In this document: piece by piece, positions 6,297-12,504 of the stretch
Numbering within the stretch: position 1 is the stretch's first letter
How the letters are laid out: every line of letters begins with the position of its first letter
From: DATJJW01 sp035491935
GTDB taxonomy: Bacteria; Pseudomonadota; Alphaproteobacteria; ATCC43930; CGMCC-115725
NCBI GenBank assembly: GCA_035491935.1
Contig: DATJJW010000051.1
Location: forward strand, 1 to 12,504
DNA length: 12,504 nt
Reading direction: 5' to 3'
Position numbers and translations under genes: made by a program
The notes under the pieces: model-generated
The model's database searches: none
What the model saw: only the letters and a program-made list of their open reading frames with translations
Told to the model about the DNA's origin: nothing

Positions 6297-7031
6297 ATGG
6301 GCACGGTCGGTGTCATCTTTCGGCGCGAATTCCTCAGCTATTTCGCCACCCCCCTGGCGTATGTCTTCATCGTCATCTTCCTGCTGCTGGCCGGGGGGCT
6401 GACCTATTATCAGGGCGGGTTCTTCGAGCGCGGCCAGGCCGACCTCATCCCGTTCTTCTCCTTCCATCCCTGGCTCTACCTGTTCCTGATCCCGGCCTTG
6501 TCCATGCGGCTCTGGGCCGAGGAGCGCAAATCCGGCACCATCGAATGGCTGCTGACCTTGCCGGTGACCACGGGCGAGGCGGTGATCGCCAAGTTCCTGG
6601 CCGCCTGGGCCTTCACCGCCGTGGCGCTCATCCTGACCTTCCCGTTCTGGCTCACGGTCAACTATCTGGGCGATCCGGATAACGGCGTGATCTTGGCGTG
6701 CTATCTGGGCTCGCTGCTGATGGCCGGCGGCTTCCTCGCCATCGGCGGGGCGATCTCGGCGCTCACCCGCAGCCAGGTCATCGCCTTCGTGGTCAGCGCG
6801 GTCATCTGCTTCCTGTTCACCGCGACGGGCGCCCCGATCGTGCTGGGACCGACGACCGCGTGGCTGCCGCCTTATCTGGTCGAGGCCATCACGTCCTTGA
6901 GCTTCATCGCCCATTTCGATTCGATCACCCGTGGGCTGATCGACCTGCGCGACATCGTCTTCTTCCTCTCGGTGATCTGCCTGTTCCTGTTCGCGAACAC
7001 GCTGATCATCGAAGCGAAGAAGGCATCCTGA
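6297..7031 (+). CDS. ABC-2 permease, GldF-like
   Basis: The 244-residue inner-membrane protein has about six hydrophobic helices (roughly 20-40, 52-72, 101-125, 131-156, 161-184 and 219-239). The conserved ABC-2 segment AEERKSGTIEWLLTLPVT (74-91) lies after the second helix; in this family it marks the region coupling to the ATPase. Length and topology match GldF-like permeases. AGGAG (6286-6290) sits six bases before the ATG. The gene lies between the ATPase gene and the GldG-like gene, with 32 and 10 bp gaps, so co-transcription is very likely. It would form the membrane channel of the complex, probably as a dimer or paired with the GldG-like subunit; this is inference. Confidence 0.95.
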   Translation: MGTVGVIFRREFLSYFATPLAYVFIVIFLLLAGGLTYYQGGFFERGQADLIPFFSFHPWLYLFLIPALSMRLWAEERKSGTIEWLLTLPVTTGEAVIAKFLAAWAFTAVALILTFPFWLTVNYLGDPDNGVILACYLGSLLMAGGFLAIGGAISALTRSQVIAFVVSAVICFLFTATGAPIVLGPTTAWLPPYLVEAITSLSFIAHFDSITRGLIDLRDIVFFLSVICLFLFANTLIIEAKKAS

Positions 7032-7041
7032 GGAGAGGCCC

Positions 7042-8955
7042 ATGGCGCCCAACCCCCGTCCCGGCCTGTCGCGCACGACCAACATCGTCATTGGCCTGGC
7101 GCTGGCCGCCGTGCTCTGCGTTTCGGCCAATGTCATCGCCGACAAGACGCTGGCGAATGCGCGCTTCGACCTGACCGACCGGCATCTCTATACGCTCTCG
7201 GACAGCACCCGCGCGGTGCTGTCGAAGATCCGCGAGCCGATTACGCTCGATTTCTATTTCTCCAAGACCTTGGGCGACCAGATCCCGAGCTATGGCGTCT
7301 ATGCCCAGGAGGTGCGCGAACTCCTGCAGCAATATGCCGTGCTGGCCAAGGGCAAGCTGCGCGTGAACTACCGCGACCCGGTGCCGTTCAGCGAGGTCGA
7401 GGATCAGGCGACTGCGGCAGGGTTGAAGGGCGTGCCGCTCGACCAGACCGGGCAGCAGGTCTATTTCGGCCTTGCCGGCACCAACTCGACCGACGACAAG
7501 CAGACCATCCCGTTCTTCCAGACCGACCGCGAACGCTTCATCGAGTATGACCTGACGAAGCTGATCCAGCAGTTGGCCTTCCCGAACAAGAAGACCATCG
7601 GGCTGGTGACCAACCTGGCGCTGGAGGGCGATCCGACGGCGGCGATGCGCGGCCAGCAGAGCGCGCCCATCACCATCATCCAGCAGCTGCGCAAGACCTA
7701 TGACGTCGAGGATCTGAATCCTGGCTTCGACAAGGTGCCGGACGATGTCGACCTGCTGATGATCGTCCAGCCGGAAAAGCTGCCGATAGCGACCCGTTAC
7801 GCCATCGACCAGTTCGTGCTGAAGGGCGGCCACGCCCTGGTCTTCGCCGATCCCAATGCGGAGCTGGCACGCGAACATGCCAATCCGATGGCGCCGCCGG
7901 TCGGCACCTCGACTGCCGATGCGGATGATCTGCTGCATGCCTGGGGCGTCGACCTCACCAAGGGCAAGGTGGTGGGCGATCGCGACAATGCCGTTTCGGT
8001 CAATATCAGCCAATCCGACACATCGCCGCCGGTCGACTATCTCGGCTGGATCAACCTGCCCAAGGCGTCCTTCAACCACGACGATCCGGTGACGGCGCAG
8101 CTGGGTCAGGTGACCTTCGCCACGGCGGGTTCGTTGACGCCGGTCAAGGGAGCGGGCACCACATTCGAGCCCTTGGTGCGCAGCTCGGCCAATTCCGAGC
8201 TGATCGACACGGCCAAGACCACCGGCATCCCTGATCTGCAAGGGCTGCTCCAGGGCTTCCACGCGACTGGCCAGCGCTACGTTATCGCGGCGCGGCTGGC
8301 CGGCATCTCCCATACCGCCTTCCCGGGCGGTCCGCCCAAGGATGACAAGGCGATGGCGGGCGTGCCCGAGATTCGCCAGGCGACGCAGCCGATCAACGTC
8401 ATCGTCGTCGCCGATGCCGATATGCTGGACGATCGGTTCTGGGTGCAGACCCAGGATTTCTTCGGCCAGCAGATCACCAGCACGACGGCCGATAATGGTG
8501 ATTTCGTCGCCAACGCCATCGACAATCTGGCGGGCAGCGGCGACCTCATCGGTCTGCGTGCACGCGGCAGCGGCGAGCGGCCCTTTACCGTGGTCCAGCG
8601 CATCAAGCAGCGTGCCGACGACAAGTATCGGGCCGAGCAGACCCAGCTCGAGGCCAAGCTCAAGAATGCACAGAGCCAGCTCGCCGGCCTCGTCGACAAG
8701 CAGGGCGGCATCGATCAGAACAAGCTGACGCCGGCGCAGAAGCAATCGATCGAGCAGATGCGCGCGACCATCGTGCAGACCCGCTCGCGGTTGCGCGAGG
8801 TGCAGTTGGCCTTGGGGCAGGACATCGCCGCGCTGAAATCGCGGCTGGTGTTCCTCGATGTCGGGCTGGTGCCGCTCTGCGTCGCGATCGCAGCCCTGGT
8901 GTTGAGCGCGGTCAGGCTGCGCCGGCGCAAGCGCCAGATCCGGAATGTCGGTTGA
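7042..8955 (+). CDS. GldG-like ABC auxiliary protein
   Basis: The 637-residue protein has an N-terminal membrane anchor (about 13-33), a large periplasmic region, and a second helix near the C-terminus (about 606-626) followed by a basic tail (RRRKRQIR). The start of the periplasmic part, RFDLTDRHLYTLSDSTR, then VLSKIREPITLDFYFS (41-74), is the hallmark of the ABC-type auxiliary/GldG family. A later section (DDVDLLMIVQPEKL, then FVLKGGHALVFADPN) fits the Rossmann-like GATase-type fold of that family. Residues 529-603 form a charged, Gln-rich probable coiled coil just before the last helix. GAGGAG precedes the ATG, 10 bp after the permease stop. It probably links the ABC core to periplasmic or outer-envelope partners. 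A 659-codon antisense frame opposite it is a codon-bias shadow. Confidence 0.92.
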   Translation: MAPNPRPGLSRTTNIVIGLALAAVLCVSANVIADKTLANARFDLTDRHLYTLSDSTRAVLSKIREPITLDFYFSKTLGDQIPSYGVYAQEVRELLQQYAVLAKGKLRVNYRDPVPFSEVEDQATAAGLKGVPLDQTGQQVYFGLAGTNSTDDKQTIPFFQTDRERFIEYDLTKLIQQLAFPNKKTIGLVTNLALEGDPTAAMRGQQSAPITIIQQLRKTYDVEDLNPGFDKVPDDVDLLMIVQPEKLPIATRYAIDQFVLKGGHALVFADPNAELAREHANPMAPPVGTSTADADDLLHAWGVDLTKGKVVGDRDNAVSVNISQSDTSPPVDYLGWINLPKASFNHDDPVTAQLGQVTFATAGSLTPVKGAGTTFEPLVRSSANSELIDTAKTTGIPDLQGLLQGFHATGQRYVIAARLAGISHTAFPGGPPKDDKAMAGVPEIRQATQPINVIVVADADMLDDRFWVQTQDFFGQQITSTTADNGDFVANAIDNLAGSGDLIGLRARGSGERPFTVVQRIKQRADDKYRAEQTQLEAKLKNAQSQLAGLVDKQGGIDQNKLTPAQKQSIEQMRATIVQTRSRLREVQLALGQDIAALKSRLVFLDVGLVPLCVAIAALVLSAVRLRRRKRQIRNVG

Positions 8956-8972
8956 GGGAGGATATCGGGTCC

Positions 8973-10079
8973 ATGCGTACGACATCCCTCGGCCTTCTGG
9001 CCCTCGTCACCGTCATCGCCGCGGCCGGCGCGATCCTGTTGCCCGACAATGGCGGCAGCATCGTGCCGCCCGCACCGCCGAAGCCGGTATCGGTCCTGCC
9101 GGGCCTCAAGGACTGGATCGGCAATGCCGACGACCTGATCCTGCGCACCAGCGTCAATACGGTCGAGCTGACGCGCCAGGGGCAGGCCCCCTGGACCGTT
9201 GCCCAGAAGGACAATTATCCGGCCGATCCCGCCAAGGTGGCCGATCTCCTGAAACGGCTGCCGACGCTTGAAACCGTGGCGCCGAAGACGGCCGATCCCA
9301 AGCTCTATCGCCGCCTCGACGTCGGCGGGCCGGATGCCCACGACCATGGCGACGATCCGCAATCAACCTTGCTGAGCCTGAAGGATTCGGCCAAGCACCA
9401 GGCCGCGCTGGTCATCGGCAAGGTCCATTCGGATGCAATCAGCGGCAGCGATGACGGGGCCTATGTCCGCCAGCCCGATGCGGCCCGGTCCTGGCTTGCC
9501 AAGCCCTCGCTGCAGGTCAGCGCCCAGACGCTCGACTGGATCGACCCGACGATCGTCGATATCGATCCCGCGACCGTTACCTCCATTGCGCTGCAGCCGG
9601 CGGGTGCTGCTTCTGCCAGCCTTACCTTCAGCCATCCGGCCAATGCCGCGGCCGCGACCCCCTGGCATGTCGAGGGTATTCCGGCCAGTGCCAAGCTGAA
9701 GCCGGGCGATTCCGGCGCCGATCTGGCGGCACTGCTGCATCCGCTGCATTTAAGCGATGTCGGGCGGTCGCGCCGCATCACCGCCAAGCCGGATGCGATG
9801 GTCCATGTCACGACCAAGGATGGGCTGCAGCTCGCCATCAGCATCTTCAAACTGCCCGACACCAAGAAGCCAGGGCCTTTCCCGACCGGCACCTGGATCG
9901 AATTGCAGGCGGATGGATCGGGAGCGGCCGCGGCGCGCGCCCATGACATCGACATGAAGACCGGGCCTTGGGCGTACAAGATCGATGACGATACGGCCAA
10001 GCAATTGACCGAATCGGCCGCCGACATCGTCGAGGCACCACCGGCGGCGCCAGGCAAGACGCCGGCGGCCGCCCAGTAG
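8973..10079 (+). CDS. DUF4340 membrane-anchored protein
   Basis: The 368-residue protein has a hydrophobic N-terminal anchor (about 5-24), a Pro-rich linker (PPAPPKPVS), and a periplasmic domain with YPADPAKVADLLKRLPTLE (82-100) and DPKLYRRLDV, which match DUF4340. This family commonly follows GldG-like genes in proteobacterial ABC operons, and its function is unknown. An Asp/His-rich patch, DAHDHGDD (121-128), might bind a metal, but this is speculative. The C-terminus is an Ala/Pro-rich tail. I chose the ATG at 8973, with GGGAGGA at 8956-8962 about 10 bases upstream. A TTG at 8952 overlaps the preceding stop and is less likely. It is the last gene of the operon, and repeat copy B follows 29 bp after the stop. 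Confidence 0.88.
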   Translation: MRTTSLGLLALVTVIAAAGAILLPDNGGSIVPPAPPKPVSVLPGLKDWIGNADDLILRTSVNTVELTRQGQAPWTVAQKDNYPADPAKVADLLKRLPTLETVAPKTADPKLYRRLDVGGPDAHDHGDDPQSTLLSLKDSAKHQAALVIGKVHSDAISGSDDGAYVRQPDAARSWLAKPSLQVSAQTLDWIDPTIVDIDPATVTSIALQPAGAASASLTFSHPANAAAATPWHVEGIPASAKLKPGDSGADLAALLHPLHLSDVGRSRRITAKPDAMVHVTTKDGLQLAISIFKLPDTKKPGPFPTGTWIELQADGSGAAAARAHDIDMKTGPWAYKIDDDTAKQLTESAADIVEAPPAAPGKTPAAAQ

Positions 10080-10108
10080 CGATCGGCCGCCAGGCCGGCG
10101 AATGCTCG

Positions 10109-10209
10109 GAGCCCGGTCCGTCCAGGTCAGATAGATTTGGACGGACCGGGCTCTAACTATTTGAATCAGATGGCATGATTCGGATTTCAGGCCTGGTCGG
10201 CCTGGAATC
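10109..10209. repeat. Two-hairpin intergenic repeat, copy B
   Basis: The first hairpin has perfect 16-bp arms, GAGCCCGGTCCGTCCA (10109-10124) and TGGACGGACCGGGCTC (10138-10153), with a 13-base loop. The second has arms GATTTCAGGCC (10183-10193) and GGCCTGGAATC (10199-10209), with one G:T-type mismatch. The order and spacing of the two hairpins match copy A: 26 versus 28 bases separate the CTCT end from GATTTCAGG. Several stem bases have changed in both arms together, which suggests the structure is maintained. It lies between the convergent DUF4340 and small lipoprotein genes, where it may also slow transcription, but there is no T-run. Confidence 0.8.
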
Positions 10210-10217
10210 GTCGCGCT

Positions 10218-10493
10218 TTAGGAGCCTGGCGTCGGATAGGTCCCGATCAGCCCCGGGCGGCCGGGAATGGGCATCGAATAACAATCAGATTGCTCGCCAA
10301 GTGTCTGATAGCAATATTGTCTCGGCTGCTGGGCCGACACCGATGCCGGGGTCGGCTTCGGCTTGGGACAGGATGTGGGCACGCGATCCGACGGCGGCGC
10401 GAATTCATCGCAGCCATTGCCGACGAGGGAACTACAGCTGGCGAGTGTGAGGAGCATGGTGCTCAAGAGGCCGAGCCGGCGGCAGGTACGCAT
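10218..10493 (-). CDS. Small lipoprotein with CY-TLG-DCY motif (91 aa)
   Basis: The protein starts MRTCRRLGLLSTMLLTLASC, a lipoprotein signal with lipobox LASC and acylated C20. A Pro-rich stretch (CPKPKPTPAS) follows, then QYCYQTLGEQSDCYSMPIPG and RPGLIGTYP near the end. The CY-TLG-x-x-DCY and G-Y pattern is one I associate with small envelope lipoproteins of alphaproteobacteria of unknown function. The Ser after the lipobox Cys argues against inner-membrane retention by the enterobacterial Asp+2 rule, if that applies. The ATG at 10491-10493 lacks a clear Shine-Dalgarno. An alternative ATG at 10455-10457 would shorten the signal to too few residues. The frame stays open upstream to 10664, but that part overlaps the divergent gene and is rejected. 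The gene is convergent with the DUF4340 gene and divergent from the next lipoprotein gene. Confidence 0.68.
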   Translation of the reverse strand: MRTCRRLGLLSTMLLTLASCSSLVGNGCDEFAPPSDRVPTSCPKPKPTPASVSAQQPRQYCYQTLGEQSDCYSMPIPGRPGLIGTYPTPGS

Positions 10494-10512
10494 TTGCCGG
10501 AGGGAGATGAAG

Positions 10513-10890
10513 ATGGGGCAGGTCGAGAAGTTCTCTGAGAGCCGTGGCACGATGCTTACCTTCGGTTGCCGTTTCGCGATCGCCGCTTTTCTGGGAGCCG
10601 GCCTCCTTGGCCTTGCCGGCTGCGCCGATACCGGCAAAGCCTGGACCAAAGCGGGAGTCGACACGAGCCAGCGCGCGGCCGATTACAACGACTGCCTGGA
10701 CCAAGCCCATCGGCAGACGCAGCGGGAGTATGCCATAGATACGGACATCATGGCATCCCAAGGCAATATCGGGCGCAGCCAGAACGCCAACAATTTCCAG
10801 TACCAGCGCATCATCACCAACGACGGCAACAAGAGCACGCAGATCATGAATGAATGCATGATCGGCAAGGGCTATGCGCCGGCAAGCTGA
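10513..10890 (+). CDS. Small lipoprotein of unknown function (125 aa)
   Basis: The N-terminus contains a hydrophobic run, FAIAAFLGAGLLGLAGC, with lipobox LAGC and the acylated Cys at residue 37 from the chosen start. The mature part (ADTGKAWTKAGVDTSQRAAD, YNDCLDQAHRQTQREYAIDT, then NNFQYQRIITNDGNKSTQIM, ending CMIGKGYAPAS) carries a spaced pair of cysteines, which could form a disulfide. The pattern of Cys, Gln-rich middle and C-terminal CM-x-x-KGY is common in small proteobacterial envelope lipoproteins. I chose the ATG at 10513 because GGAGGGAG (10499-10506) is six bases upstream. The ATG at 10552 gives a neater 23-residue signal peptide and remains possible. The gene is divergent from the other lipoprotein gene by 19 bp and lies 43 bp before the NrtR-like gene. 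Confidence 0.82.
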   Translation: MGQVEKFSESRGTMLTFGCRFAIAAFLGAGLLGLAGCADTGKAWTKAGVDTSQRAADYNDCLDQAHRQTQREYAIDTDIMASQGNIGRSQNANNFQYQRIITNDGNKSTQIMNECMIGKGYAPAS

Positions 10891-10933
10891 TCGGCGCTTG
10901 CGAGCGTCACGAAGCGGCTTCTAAATAGGCGGC

Positions 10934-11905
10934 ATGACGGCAGCCTCCATCTCCACGACGACTGACATGCCGGTGCCGCACCAGCCGTCGCCGGAACACC
11001 TGGTGCTGGAGTTGAGCGCCGCCATCATGGCCGTCACCCATGACGAACCCAGGGTGCTGACGGTCGGGAATGGTGCCGCCTTGCCCTCCGGTCCGCTCGA
11101 ATCCGGTCATCGGACGCTGGAGCTGGGCCTGCGCGCCTGGGTGGAGCGGCAGACGCGGCAGACGCTCGGCTATGTCGAGCAGCTCTACACCTTCGCCGAC
11201 CGCGACCGGGTCGAGGGCGGCGGAAACGAGCGGGTCATCGCGCTCAGCTATCTGGCTTTGGCCCGCGAGGCCGGGGCGATCGGCTCGGCCGATGCCGGCT
11301 GGCAGAACTGGTACCGCTATTTCCCATGGGAGGATTGGCGCGGCGGCCCGAACGCGCTGGTCGTCGAATCGATCCTGCCGCGGCTGTCGCAATGGGTATC
11401 GGATGCCGCTTCCGGCGAGGGGCGGCGCCGGCGCCAGGCGCGGGTGCAGGCGATCTTCGCCGCCGATGAACGCCTATGGAATGAGGAGCTGGTGCTCCAG
11501 CGCTACGAACTGCTTTACGAGGCCGGTGCGGTGCCGGAGGCAGGCGGTGATGCCCGCATGGTCGCCGGCGACACCATGACGCATGATCATCGCCGTATTC
11601 TGGCGACCGGTATCGCCCGGCTGCGCGCCAAGATCAAATACCGCCCAGTGGTGTTCGAGCTGATGCCGGACAGCTTCACCCTGTCGCAGCTCCAGCGCGC
11701 GGTCGAGGCGCTGGCCGGCCGCCGGCTGCACAAGCAGAATTTCCGCCGCTTCATCGAGCAGCAGTTGCTGGTCGAGGAGACGGGCGAGATGGTGGCGGCG
11801 ACCGGCGGCCGGCCGGCCAAGCTGGTGCGCTTCCGCCGCGAGGTGCTGCAGGAACGCTCGATCACCGGCACCAAGCTGCCGCTGGCCCGCACCGCGCTGG
11901 TCTGA
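10934..11905 (+). CDS. NrtR-like Nudix-related transcriptional regulator
   Basis: The 323-residue protein combines a Nudix-like domain with a winged helix, as in NrtR and related alphaproteobacterial 'NAD regulator' proteins, which repress NAD metabolism genes and sense ADP-ribose-type ligands. The Nudix region is recognised by LPSGPLESGHRTLELGLRAW (50-69) and GYVEQLYTFADRDR (79-92). The catalytic box GX5EX7REUXEEXGU is eroded: the R-E-x-x-E-E part reads ERQTRQTLG, so hydrolysis is unlikely and ligand sensing more likely. The winged helix is at about 235-305 (FTLSQLQRAVEALAGRRLHK, then GGRPAKLVRFR, 291-301), the family's typical C-terminus. A long insert (about 115-215) between the domains makes it longer than classical NrtR. 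The start lacks a good ribosome site; ATG at codon 12 is an alternative. The hydrolase gene follows after 31 bp. No NAD gene is in view. Confidence 0.85.
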   Translation: MTAASISTTTDMPVPHQPSPEHLVLELSAAIMAVTHDEPRVLTVGNGAALPSGPLESGHRTLELGLRAWVERQTRQTLGYVEQLYTFADRDRVEGGGNERVIALSYLALAREAGAIGSADAGWQNWYRYFPWEDWRGGPNALVVESILPRLSQWVSDAASGEGRRRRQARVQAIFAADERLWNEELVLQRYELLYEAGAVPEAGGDARMVAGDTMTHDHRRILATGIARLRAKIKYRPVVFELMPDSFTLSQLQRAVEALAGRRLHKQNFRRFIEQQLLVEETGEMVAATGGRPAKLVRFRREVLQERSITGTKLPLARTALV

Positions 11906-11936
11906 AGCGGCGATCGGAAGAGGAGGAGGCCGGGCG

Positions 11937-12504
11937 ATGGCTCTACGTCGATCTTTGCGGTTCGTCCTGGCGTCGGCGTCGCTGGTCTTGACCCTGGCGG
12001 CGGCGAGTGCCGGAACCGCGCATGCCGTGGCATCGAAGGCGGCGGCCGCCTACGGCGTCGAACTCGAAGGGTTCGACTATCCCTATCCGGTACGCCAATA
12101 CAGCTTCACCAGCCAGGAGCAGCCGCTGTCCATGGCGTATATGGATGTGGCGCCGGTGGGCCCGCCCAAAGGCGTCGTGGTGCTGCTGCACGGCAAGAAC
12201 TTCTGTTCCGCGACCTGGGAGGCCACCATCAAGGTACTGGTCGATGCAGGCTATCGCGCCATCGCACCAGACCAGGTGGGCTTCTGCAAATCCTCCAAGC
12301 CCATGCGGTACCAGTTCAGCTTCCAGCAGCTCGCACACAATACCCACGACCTGCTGACGGCGCTCAGGATCAAGCAGCCGGTCGTGCTGCTCGGCCATTC
12401 GACCGGCGGCATGCTGGCGATACGCTATGCCCTGATGTATCCGCAGGGCGTCGCTAGGCTCCTGCTGGTCGACCCGATCGGGCTCGAGGACTGGAAGGCG
12501 CTGG
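11937..12504 (+). CDS. Exported alpha/beta hydrolase, 3' end cut by window edge
   Basis: The frame runs from the ATG at 11937 off the right edge, giving 189 residues. A signal peptide is clear: MALRRSLRFV, then a hydrophobic run, then AGTAHA|VA, a signal peptidase I site. The mature part has the alpha/beta-hydrolase core: an oxyanion-hole turn in VVLLHGKNFC (81-90), then APDQVGFCKSSKP, and a nucleophile elbow GHSTGG with S155. The HGKNFC and GFCKSSKP pattern marks a subgroup of periplasmic hydrolases with unknown substrates. The acid and histidine of the triad lie beyond the window. AGGAGGAGG (11921-11929) is seven bases before the ATG, a very strong ribosome site. The gene follows the NrtR-like regulator after 31 bp, so the two are probably co-transcribed. 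Confidence 0.93.
   Translation, partial: MALRRSLRFVLASASLVLTLAAASAGTAHAVASKAAAAYGVELEGFDYPYPVRQYSFTSQEQPLSMAYMDVAPVGPPKGVVVLLHGKNFCSATWEATIKVLVDAGYRAIAPDQVGFCKSSKPMRYQFSFQQLAHNTHDLLTALRIKQPVVLLGHSTGGMLAIRYALMYPQGVARLLLVDPIGLEDWKAL

Noticed and set aside
7006..8985. A 659-codon open frame on the minus strand opposite the GldG-like gene
   Set aside because: It is fully antisense to a recognisable gene, is rich in Arg, His, Gln and Gly as expected of a shadow in GC-rich DNA, and has no recognisable domain.
10109..10154. Intrinsic terminator of the ABC operon
   Set aside because: The stem is strong but is followed by TAACTATTTG rather than a T-run, and the same structure occurs upstream of genes at 2507-2556, so a repeat element explains it better.

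Overview
This is a GC-rich bacterial chromosome segment with strongly GC-biased third codon positions. Its gene content (an NrtR-like 'NAD regulator', a YuiH-type sulfite-oxidase-like protein, a DUF6134 protein, and a small lipoprotein with a CY-TLG-DCY motif) suggests an alphaproteobacterium, probably of the Rhodospirillales type. That placement is inference from protein style; there is no rRNA, tRNA or other taxonomic marker here. I saw no insertion sequence, CRISPR array or phage gene.

Left part (1-2651). A minus-strand cluster reads pgk (phosphoglycerate kinase), then a DUF1835/DUF3658 protein in a stretch of visibly lower GC, then an exported DUF6134 protein cut by the window edge. pgk has a candidate promoter with a perfect TTGACA. 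Upstream of it lies a two-hairpin repeat element (copy A).

Middle left (2652-5289). On the plus strand are a short-chain dehydrogenase and a molybdopterin-dependent sulfite-oxidase-like protein. They converge on two small minus-strand genes of 66 and 75 codons that I cannot assign. Behind these is a third, doubtful minus-strand reading frame without a clear start. A roughly 250-bp divergent region follows, carrying a cluster of CCGGCAA/TTGCCGG half-sites spaced in multiples of 10 bp.

Centre (5290-10079). A tight four-gene plus-strand operon encodes a GldA/GldF/GldG-like ABC system: ATPase, six-helix ABC-2 permease, a large periplasmic GldG-like subunit with a membrane anchor at each end, and a DUF4340 protein. 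These should form one envelope complex of unknown substrate.

Right part (10080-12504). The operon ends at a second copy of the two-hairpin repeat (copy B). Beyond it are two divergent small lipoprotein genes whose start codons are only 19 bp apart, then an NrtR-like regulator with an eroded Nudix box, closely followed by a secreted alpha/beta hydrolase that runs off the right edge.

Most of the window is ordinary housekeeping and envelope content. The items most worth a second look are the GldAFG-DUF4340 operon with its neighbouring lipoproteins, the paired two-hairpin repeats, and the phased half-site cluster before the ABC operon. I did not find convincing evidence of a wholly new system.
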